From assembly GCA_021788015.1 (NCBI GenBank), contig JAJYLD010000002.1, forward strand, positions 90,739-135,032: a stretch of 44,294 bases of DNA, written 5' to 3'. Below the pieces are notes generated by a model that worked only from the letters and a program-made list of their open reading frames with translations, ran no database searches and had not been told where the DNA came from. The DNA comes from a bacterium (GTDB taxonomy: Bacteria; Patescibacteriota; Patescibacteriia; Patescibacteriales; JAKAJF01). Shown one piece after another: positions 37,494-44,294 of this stretch. Every line of letters starts with the position of its first letter. Position 1 is the first letter of the stretch. The position numbers and the translations under genes are program-made.

Positions 37494-38261
37494 TCATAAT
37501 GAATTCCAAGCTTGAAGCCGTTTTGCTCCTTCCCAGGCGAGCTCAAATATTTTTCTTTGCGCGCCGGATATTTCTTCGCTTTCGATTATGATTGCAAATT
37601 TTTCTTTCCATGATGCAATCATAATTTTATTATTATAAATATTCATTTCGATTGAAAAATAAAATTTGTCTTTAGGCACAAGAAGAGACATTCTTAATTC
37701 TTTTTTATCATTTAAAACCACATCCCGGCTTCCCGGATCGTCGGGCGCAATAACTCTGACTTTAATATTTTTTTCTGCGCGTTTTTTAAAATAATTTTTA
37801 AAATAATCTCTGCCCAAAGACTTAAACATATCCGCTCCGACGGCAAAAGCTAAAATTTCATCTTTCGCGGTTAAAGTGTCTTCAAAAGCTTCTTTCATTC
37901 CGTCTGTTCCGTCGTAAAATCTGATTTTCGGTTTTTCTTTGGTTGAGAAAAGCGATAAAAGTTCCGGCAAAAGCATTTGCGCCTCATTCAGCCTGTTTTG
38001 CGCCTGCTTTATGTTGTCTTCCAAAAATTTTAAAACCTTTTCCGGATTTTCAGCGGAATATTTTTGTATTTTAGAGCCGGTTAAAATTACAAGCCCGTTG
38101 CCGGCCAAAGATTCCAAAATATCATAACTTGTAGTTCGGTTGATTCCGGCCTTGCGGGCTATTTCAGCCGCGGTTGACGGACCCAATTCTAAAAGCGTTA
38201 AATAAACGCCAGCCTCTTTCGGGCTAAAGCCTAATTTTATTAGTTGTTTATGGGTAACCAT
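37494..38261 (-). CDS. TrmB-family transcriptional regulator (paralog of 15316-16092)
   Basis: LIKLGFSPKEAGVYLTLLELGPSTAAEIARKAGINRTTSYDILESLAGNGLV; same domain layout as the first TrmB. Confidence 0.88.
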   Translation of the reverse strand: MVTHKQLIKLGFSPKEAGVYLTLLELGPSTAAEIARKAGINRTTSYDILESLAGNGLVILTGSKIQKYSAENPEKVLKFLEDNIKQAQNRLNEAQMLLPELLSLFSTKEKPKIRFYDGTDGMKEAFEDTLTAKDEILAFAVGADMFKSLGRDYFKNYFKKRAEKNIKVRVIAPDDPGSRDVVLNDKKELRMSLLVPKDKFYFSIEMNIYNNKIMIASWKEKFAIIIESEEISGAQRKIFELAWEGAKRLQAWNSL

Positions 38262-38270
38262 ACTGATTTT

Positions 38271-38335
38271 ATTTTAAGCAAATTTTCATAATGTGTCAAT
38301 ATTTTTCCACAAAAACGTAGCTTATTTTAAATAAA
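38271..38335 (-). promoter_or_regulatory. Promoter plus upstream operator-like motif of trmB-type gene 2
   Basis: On minus strand TTTATTTAAAATAAGCT (38335-38319); TTGACA (38299-38294) -17- TAAAAT (38276-38271). Confidence 0.65.
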
Positions 38336-38379
38336 AATTTTTAAGATATAAAAACATAAATTAAAAAAGTGGATTTAAA

Positions 38380-38408
38380 TTGACAATTTGTATTGAAAAT
38401 TATATTAT
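38380..38408 (+). promoter_or_regulatory. Promoter of the divergent 158-aa gene
   Basis: TTGACA -17- TATTAT. Confidence 0.55.
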
Positions 38409-38430
38409 TCAAAATTAACAAAGTAAAAAT

Positions 38431-38907
38431 ATGAAAATAAAAATTTATACTATAGCGAGAATTTCAAAAGATGCACATGAATGGACTAATAAAATTTTAG
38501 CGCAAATCGATCCGAGTAAAGCCATTGTCTTTAAACCCCACGAACACAATCCTTGGAATTTAAAGCACGAAAAAATAGAAAAGAGGGTATATGAAACTGA
38601 TTTGTACGAAATAAAAAGATCGCACATGGGCATTTGTCTTCCTGAGTTTGGAAACGATTGTTCGTGGGAGTGTGGCTGGTATAGCAATTCAAATAAACCT
38701 TTAATTGCTTTAGTAGATTCACAAATAAAGTGGTTAAGGGATTGGATGGTAAAGAGAGGCTTAGATTATGTTGTTACAATAAACTCAAAAACCTATAAAA
38801 AACTAAAAAATGACCCAATTTTAAAATATAAAAAAATTTATTTAATCACAGAAAGGACTACTCTAACCAAAGTAATAATGAAAATATATTCAAAACACTT
38901 TAAATAA
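38431..38907 (+). CDS. Nucleoside 2-deoxyribosyltransferase-like superfamily protein (tentative)
   Basis: MKIKIYTIARISKDAHEW...VYETDLYEIKRSHMGICLPEFGNDCSWECGWYSNSNKPLIALVD resembles the NDT D-x(n)-WE-G-A-KP pattern. Confidence 0.5.
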   Translation: MKIKIYTIARISKDAHEWTNKILAQIDPSKAIVFKPHEHNPWNLKHEKIEKRVYETDLYEIKRSHMGICLPEFGNDCSWECGWYSNSNKPLIALVDSQIKWLRDWMVKRGLDYVVTINSKTYKKLKNDPILKYKKIYLITERTTLTKVIMKIYSKHFK

Positions 38908-38909
38908 AA

Positions 38910-38935
38910 AGAGACGTGGCATGCCACGTCTCTAC
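38910..38935. repeat. Palindromic repeat, GTAGAGAC family
   Basis: AGAGACGTGGCATGCCACGTCTCTAC. Confidence 0.8.
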
Positions 38936-38953
38936 AAAATAAATTTTTTCGAT

Positions 38954-41194
38954 TTAAAACTTTTTTCTTTCTCTGTTTCCGTGTCTTTCGTCGCGGTGTC
39001 CGCCGCGCGGAACGAATCCCCCCTCTTGTTTTCCTTTCTGGTCTCTCCACAAATGTTCATTCGCGGGAAGACCGAGCATGGTCAAATTGACGCGGCCCAT
39101 GGAATCGATTTCCTCTATTTTTACCTGAACCTCATCCCCGATTTTTAAGAGATCGCTCGGTTTGCCGACGCGATAAGGAGCCAGCTTCGAAACATGCACC
39201 ATGCCGTCGCGGCCCGGGGCCAGTTCGACAAAAGCGCCGAAATCCATGATACGCGCGACTAAGCCGGTAAAGATTTCGCCGACCTCGAATTTGCGCACGA
39301 TGTTTTTAATCCATTCTACCGCTTCCTTGCTCTTTTCCGGATCCATGCCGGTTACCATAACCAAGCCGTCATCGTCAATGTCGATCGCAACCCCCGTGGC
39401 TTCGATGATTTTATTGATTACCTTTCCGCCCGAACCGATGACGTCTCTGATTTTTTCCGGATCGATGCGGAAGGTGATAATGCGCGGAGCGTAAGGCGAC
39501 AGATCCGGTCGCGGCGCTTCGATTGTTTTTTTCATGACATCCAAAATCTGCAAGCGCGCTTCCAAACCGCGTTTTAATGTTTTTTCGATTATTTCAAAGG
39601 TTAAGCCATTGGTTTTTGTATCGAGCTGGATGGCGGTAATACCGTCTTCGGTTCCGGCGATTTTAAAATCCATGCCGCCTTTGCCGTCTTCCAAGTCTTG
39701 AATATCGGTTAAAACCTCCCACTCGCTCATGTCTTCGTTCGAGGCCAGGCCCATGGCGATTCCGGCCACCGCTTTTTTAATCGGCACGCCGGCGTCCATC
39801 AAAGCCAAGGATGAACCGCAAGTCGAAGCCATCGACGAAGATCCGTTTGAGCTCAAGGTTTCGCTGACGACGCGGATGGTATAAGGAAATTCTTCCTTGT
39901 CGGGCAACATGGGGACAATGGCTTTTTCCGCCAAGGCGCCATGACCGATTTCTCTTCGACCGGTTGCGCGCAAAGGACTGACTTCGCCGACAGAAAACGG
40001 CGGGAAAGTATAATGATGGATGTATCTTTTTGTCGCCATACCCTCGATGCTTTCCAGATGCTGCTCTAATCCGGGCGCGCCCAAAGTCACAACCGACATG
40101 ACCTGTGTTTCGCCCCGAGTGAAAACACCCGAACCGTGAATATGCGGAATCGCGCCGACCTCGGTCGTCAAGGGGCGAATTTCGTTCAAAGCGCGACCGT
40201 CAACACGACGTTTTTCTTTTAAAATTGCATTCGTAACTTCCGCCTCCACCATGTCCTCAACCAAAGCGCTGATGGCGCGAATACGATGACCGGCTCCAAT
40301 GCCGCGTTCAAAAAGAAAATGGTCCAACTTTTCCTTGATTGCGGCGATTGCCAATTTTCTTTCCCCTTTGGTGTAATAAATTTTATCGAACAAAATGGAT
40401 TTGATGTTTTCTTTTAACCATGAACGCGCAATTTCAAAAAGCGCTTCTTTTTCTTTTTCGAGTTCCATCTCTTCCGCGCTGACTAATTTTTCTTTTTCGG
40501 AAATGATTTTTACATCAACATTATTTTTTAATTCTTTAATAAGTTCAATCGCTTTTTGCAGAGCTTCTTGGCCGGCTTTGATCGCTTCGAACATGTCATC
40601 TTCTTTGATTTCTTTTCCGCCGGCTTCGATCATGATTACTTTTTGTTCCGTTCCGGCGACAATCAAGTCCAAATCGCTTTTTTCGCGTTCTTCGTAAACC
40701 GGATTAAAAACAAATTGACCGTCGATACGGCCAACGCGAACGCCGCCGATCGGACCGGCCCATTCCACTCCGGAAATTGAAAGCGCGGCCGAAGCGGCGA
40801 CTAAAGAAACAATATCATGATCGTTTTTTCCGTCGGTGGAATGAACAGTAATCATAACCTGAACGTCTTTCCTGGCTTTGTCGGAAAAAAGTGGGCGGAT
40901 GGAACGATCGATCATGCGGCCGGTCAGAACAGCTTCGTCCGAAGGGCGGCCTTCTCTTTTTATCCAGCGCGAACCCTTAATAATGCCTCCCGCATAAAGG
41001 CGTTCTTCAAAGTCGACCATGAGAGGGAAAAAGCCGATCCCCTCTCTTTCGGTTTTGGCCTCGACAACGGTAGCCAAGACGGAAGTTTCGCCGTACTGGA
41101 CGGTAACGGCGGCGTTTGCCTGTCTCGCTATTTTGCCGGTTTTAATCGTGAGTGGTCGGCCAAGCCATTCAGTTGAAAATGTTTTTTCTTGCAT
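38954..41194 (-). CDS. pnp: Polyribonucleotide nucleotidyltransferase (PNPase)
   Basis: RNase PH domains, KH (IRDVIGSGGKVINKIIEATG) and S1 (GLVARIMDFGAFVELAPGRDGMVHVSKLAPYRV). Confidence 0.97.
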   Translation of the reverse strand: MQEKTFSTEWLGRPLTIKTGKIARQANAAVTVQYGETSVLATVVEAKTEREGIGFFPLMVDFEERLYAGGIIKGSRWIKREGRPSDEAVLTGRMIDRSIRPLFSDKARKDVQVMITVHSTDGKNDHDIVSLVAASAALSISGVEWAGPIGGVRVGRIDGQFVFNPVYEEREKSDLDLIVAGTEQKVIMIEAGGKEIKEDDMFEAIKAGQEALQKAIELIKELKNNVDVKIISEKEKLVSAEEMELEKEKEALFEIARSWLKENIKSILFDKIYYTKGERKLAIAAIKEKLDHFLFERGIGAGHRIRAISALVEDMVEAEVTNAILKEKRRVDGRALNEIRPLTTEVGAIPHIHGSGVFTRGETQVMSVVTLGAPGLEQHLESIEGMATKRYIHHYTFPPFSVGEVSPLRATGRREIGHGALAEKAIVPMLPDKEEFPYTIRVVSETLSSNGSSSMASTCGSSLALMDAGVPIKKAVAGIAMGLASNEDMSEWEVLTDIQDLEDGKGGMDFKIAGTEDGITAIQLDTKTNGLTFEIIEKTLKRGLEARLQILDVMKKTIEAPRPDLSPYAPRIITFRIDPEKIRDVIGSGGKVINKIIEATGVAIDIDDDGLVMVTGMDPEKSKEAVEWIKNIVRKFEVGEIFTGLVARIMDFGAFVELAPGRDGMVHVSKLAPYRVGKPSDLLKIGDEVQVKIEEIDSMGRVNLTMLGLPANEHLWRDQKGKQEGGFVPRGGHRDERHGNRERKKF

Positions 41195-41202
41195 ATTTTT
41201 TT

Positions 41203-41291
41203 GTCATTCTGGAGCGAAGCGATAGAATCTCGTGGAATAAAACGAGAGCCTATCGGTCGTCCCGAAGACTCGGAACTCCCTCCAGGATGAC
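41203..41291. repeat. Dispersed element GTCATTCTGGAGCGAAGCG..CCAGGATGAC, copy 3
   Basis: Inverted relative of the copies at 10376 and 12179, with a variant centre. Confidence 0.75.
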
Positions 41292-41303
41292 TTAAAATTA
41301 TGC

Positions 41304-41390
41304 TTGGCCAATAAATTACAGGACTATGGAAATTTCCTGTCCCCTCTCATCAAGGAGCGGAAGCCACAGTACTATCTATTTATTGACCAA
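41304..41390 (-). ncRNA. Candidate structured leader upstream of pnp
   Basis: Outer 13-bp inverted repeat TTGGCCAATAAAT/ATTTATTGACCAA (one G.U) enclosing the hairpin ACAGGA..TCCTGT. Confidence 0.4.
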
Positions 41391-41441
41391 ACCATGTTAA
41401 TTAATGTTATTAAAAAATAAGACGAAAAAAATAATTCCGCC

Positions 41442-41939
41442 TTATCTCAATAAGTATTTTTTATCTTCGCTTAAATTTATAAAATCATCCACTTCTTCCA
41501 TTAGTTTCGCCGAAGCGGTTTGACGGAAAGCCATCATTTCAACCAAGCAACCTTTCGTGTTCTGTAAATAGCTGACCAAAGGAATAAAATCGCCGTCGCC
41601 AGTTACCAAAACCACCACATCCAATTTGTCGGCCAGCTTGATCGCGTCCATGGCTATTCCGACGTCCCAGTCCGCTTTTTTCGCGCCCCCGGCAAAAACT
41701 TGCAACTCTTTCATTTTTACTTCAAATCCTTGTTGGCTTAGGGCCTCAAAAAAAGGCACACCCTCTTCGGTTTCCGTTTTTATGACGTAAGCGACGGCGC
41801 GGATTAATTTTCTTCCGGCAACGGCGTCTCGCAAAATTTCTTTAAAATTGACTCTTCTTTTGTATAAATTTTTCGCCGAGTGGTACATATTGGAAACATC
41901 GACAAAAACTCCCACTCGTTGCTCCTTGTGCTTGATCAT
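41442..41939 (-). CDS. NYN domain (PIN-like, LabA/DUF88) putative RNase
   Basis: RVGVFVDVSNMYHSAKNLYKRRVNFKEILRDAV...AIKLADKLDVVVLVTGDGDFIPLVSYLQNTKGCLVEMMAF. Confidence 0.9.
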   Translation of the reverse strand: MIKHKEQRVGVFVDVSNMYHSAKNLYKRRVNFKEILRDAVAGRKLIRAVAYVIKTETEEGVPFFEALSQQGFEVKMKELQVFAGGAKKADWDVGIAMDAIKLADKLDVVVLVTGDGDFIPLVSYLQNTKGCLVEMMAFRQTASAKLMEEVDDFINLSEDKKYLLR

Positions 41940-41941
41940 AT

Positions 41942-42316
41942 TTATTGTTTTTCGGTTTTTTCGTTCGTTTCTTCCCCTTCTTCGGTTTCGCCGACCGATA
42001 TTTCTTCTTCCCGTTTTTTCCTTTCTTCTTCATCCTCGACCATTTTTTTGGCTATTTTTAAATTTAATTTTTTGGCCAATTCTTTAAACTGTTCTTCGTT
42101 TTCTTTTTGTAAATATTTCAAAAGGCGGCGTCTTTCCCCGACTTTTTTTAGCAACCCCCGGCGCGAAGAATGATCATGTTTATGGCGTTTTAAATGTTCG
42201 GCCAACTGTTTGATTTCTTCGGTTAAAATCGCAATTTGGACCTGCGAAGAACCAGTGTCCGTTTCATGGGTTTTGAACTTGTTGATAATTTTTTGCTTTG
42301 CTTTTTTGTCTAACAT
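41942..42316 (-). CDS. rpsO: 30S ribosomal protein S15 with acidic C-terminal extension
   Basis: [56 protein letters not shown]; tail [27 protein letters not shown]. Confidence 0.95.
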   Translation of the reverse strand: MLDKKAKQKIINKFKTHETDTGSSQVQIAILTEEIKQLAEHLKRHKHDHSSRRGLLKKVGERRRLLKYLQKENEEQFKELAKKLNLKIAKKMVEDEEERKKREEEISVGETEEGEETNEKTEKQ

Positions 42317-42496
42317 GGCTTTTTGCCCCTGACCGAGAAGCGGTTTTAAAGCTTTTCCGCATCCAAGTAAAGGGTAGATTAATAAATTTATGAATAAACT
42401 CTAACATAAATTGAAAAAAAAGGCAAGGTGTCGTAAAATGGAATTAGGAATTAGGAATTAGGAATTAGGAATTAGGAGGGGCATGATTCGTGGTTC

Positions 42497-43450
42497 ATGA
42501 TTCATAATTCACAACTCAAAAAACAAATTATCAATTTTCTCGAATATCTGGAAATTGAACGAGGGCTATCTCAGGCTACGATTCGCAACTATTCTTTTTA
42601 TTTAAACCGTTTTGCCGGGTTCGCAGAGGAGAATGGGATTAAAGCGTCGGAGAGAATTTCCAAAGAACTGCTGACAAAATATCGACTTTGGCTGAACCGC
42701 AAGCTTTTGGAAAGCGGTGAAAATTTAAAAAAGAATACGCAAAACTATCATCTCATCGCGTTACGCGGCTTTTTGAAGTATCTGGTCAAGAACGACGTAA
42801 AGACGTTGGAGCCGGAAAAAATAGAATTGGCCAAACAAGAACCGAGACAGGTCAGCTTTCTGGAGGGACCCGATTTGGAAAGAATGATGGCGGAACCGTT
42901 GCGGCTGAATCAAGCGGAAATTTTAAAGAAACGGGACAAAGCGATTCTCGAACTCTTTTTTTCGACCGGTTTGCGCGTTTCCGAACTGACAAAACTAAAA
43001 ACAGAAAATATAAATTTGAACAAAGATGAATTTACCGTGCGCGGGAAAGGAGCAAAACTGCGAGTGGTGTTTTTATCGCCGGAAGCGAAAAATTGGATTG
43101 AGGAATATTTGCACGCGCGCAAAGATATGAATCCGTTTTTGTTCGTAAGCCATGACAAAGCCATGAACGGAAAAAACAAAAACGGCAACGAAACCGGGTT
43201 GGCTCCGCGAAGCGTGCAAAGGCTTATTCAAAAATACTCGAAAGCGGCGGGTATTACAAAGCGCGTCACTCCCCACACTATGCGCCATAGTTATGCGACC
43301 GATTTATTGATCAATGGCGCCGACATTAGAAGCGTGCAGGCCATGCTCGGTCATTCCTCGATTACGACGACGCAAGTTTACACCCATATCACCGATCAAC
43401 AGCTTAGGGACGTTTATAAGGCGTTCCATGGAAAACGGAGAAAAAAGTAG
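42497..43450 (+). CDS. Tyrosine recombinase XerC/XerD family
   Basis: FSTGLRVSELTKLK; HTMRHSYATDLLINGADIRSVQAMLGHSSITTTQVYTHI. Confidence 0.93.
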   Translation: MIHNSQLKKQIINFLEYLEIERGLSQATIRNYSFYLNRFAGFAEENGIKASERISKELLTKYRLWLNRKLLESGENLKKNTQNYHLIALRGFLKYLVKNDVKTLEPEKIELAKQEPRQVSFLEGPDLERMMAEPLRLNQAEILKKRDKAILELFFSTGLRVSELTKLKTENINLNKDEFTVRGKGAKLRVVFLSPEAKNWIEEYLHARKDMNPFLFVSHDKAMNGKNKNGNETGLAPRSVQRLIQKYSKAAGITKRVTPHTMRHSYATDLLINGADIRSVQAMLGHSSITTTQVYTHITDQQLRDVYKAFHGKRRKK

Positions 43451-43531
43451 GTTGACGGATTTTGTGTTTGCACTTAAGATTAAATAAATTACATTCTTTT
43501 GAAAACTTAACCCAAGATAGAGGAGGGTGAA

Positions 43532-44294
43532 ATGGGAAAGGCGAAAAGGAGAATAAAGACAGGGTCGGCGGCTTTTCCTTGCTTGATTTACATTGGTTCG
43601 AGCGGAAAAAATTTAATCCGAAGCGAATGCCAGGAAATAAGCAAAAACGTGCAAACAAATAAAAATTTTTGCATGTATTGCAAGGTCGGACTCGGGCGGC
43701 AATGCATAGCTTGTGCCAAGCAGGGTATTTTTGGTGAAAAGGCCGAGATAGCGAGGTCGGAAGAGGGATTTAACAAGGGACTTTGTTTGGAACATCTCAA
43801 AAACGGAGCCGACTGGAAAAAACCAAAGTTCGGCGAAACCGCAACGCCTTTACCTGGACGGCCGATGCCCGAGCAGGAAGAAGAAGGGAACGAAAATCTC
43901 ATTCTTCCAACTCTGGCCGAGATAAGAAAGATGTATAGGGATTTTCTTGAATTTGGCGCTCTTCCTTCCGTACGGGAACTGACGCTTCCGATAAGGAAAA
44001 AGCTTCTGGAAGATTTCGCAGCCGAAAGAAGTCCTGAAAGAATAAAGATTCCTGCCGGCGAAGTCAGGCTCGATCTGGTCAGGCCCAAGTTCGATCAGCC
44101 GCGAAAAAGGTTTTATCTGTTTAAGATTTTTAATTTGGCCAAGAGCAGAACAGTCGAACAAATAACGCCTATCATGGTGTATAAGATTGAGGGCGACAAA
44201 AACGGGTTTGCTTATGGAATTGTCGCTGGGGAAAGGCGGTTTTGGTCGGACGTAATTAGGGGCGCAAAAAGCATCCGAGACGAGATAACATCTG
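43532..44294 (+). CDS. Hypothetical protein with CxxC-x7-CxxC Zn-ribbon-like motif (truncated at window edge; absent from supplied track)
   Basis: MGKAKRRIKTGSAAFPCLIYIGSSGKNLIRSECQEISKNVQTNKNFCMYCKVGLGRQCIACAKQGIFG...; GAGGAGGGTGAA SD; no stop through 44294. Confidence 0.72.
   Translation, partial: MGKAKRRIKTGSAAFPCLIYIGSSGKNLIRSECQEISKNVQTNKNFCMYCKVGLGRQCIACAKQGIFGEKAEIARSEEGFNKGLCLEHLKNGADWKKPKFGETATPLPGRPMPEQEEEGNENLILPTLAEIRKMYRDFLEFGALPSVRELTLPIRKKLLEDFAAERSPERIKIPAGEVRLDLVRPKFDQPRKRFYLFKIFNLAKSRTVEQITPIMVYKIEGDKNGFAYGIVAGERRFWSDVIRGAKSIRDEITS

Noticed and set aside
41330-41372. Hammerhead-ribozyme-like TTGATGAGAG...GGAAA in the pnp leader
   Set aside because: Core C of CUGAUGA is replaced by U and no properly placed GAAA or UH cleavage site can be drawn.
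42440-42477. Possible CRISPR-like array (gaattagg repeats)
   Set aside because: Seven-nt tandem unit without spacers; a microsatellite, not CRISPR.
42497-43450. Tyrosine recombinase as evidence of an integrated mobile element
   Set aside because: Sequence resembles chromosomal XerC/D; no att repeats, phage or plasmid genes beside it.
43588-44088. 166-aa minus-strand ORF near the right edge
   Set aside because: Opposes the better plus-strand ORF with a strong SD and CxxC motifs.

Overview
The window looks like a chromosomal segment from a Candidate Phyla Radiation (Patescibacteria-like) bacterium. That placement is inferred from gene content, small spacers and the intergenic repeat style; I ran no database search. 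It contains the replication-origin neighbourhood (rpmH-rnpA-yidD-yidC facing dnaA-dnaN, with a parS-like site about 3.4 kb from the dnaA start). It also has translation and RNA-metabolism genes (RNase J, infC-rpmI-rplT, smpB-ssrA, tig, nusA, rpsO-NYN-pnp), a membrane pyrophosphatase, and a polysaccharide block (two glycogen synthases, GH57, an APH-fold kinase, a PHP protein). Other genes include a thioredoxin-reductase-like enzyme, PBP1A, two TrmB-type regulators and a Xer recombinase. I support five complete tRNAs and a tmRNA whose tag can be read directly (AKNLLAKATFSWKVPAFAPVAA). I see no CRISPR array, transposase or prophage. The observations most worth following up are: (1) two class II tRNA-like 3' segments sharing an identical GC-rich leader and lacking a 5' half; (2) a GTCATyCTGG..CCAGrATGAC repeat family whose end sits 8-11 nt upstream of a start codon in all four copies; (3) a second family of 28-29 nt palindromes; (4) intergenic spacers made of local degenerate 'word' hairpins, mostly abutting start codons; (5) a shared operator-like motif plus matching promoter in front of both TrmB paralogs; (6) a parS-like site and a paired 24-nt repeat near oriC; (7) a thioredoxin-reductase-like protein lacking the NADPH-binding HRRxxxR motif; (8) structured leaders before pnp and rpmI; (9) small ORFs missing from the supplied track and a truncated Zn-ribbon-like ORF at the right edge.
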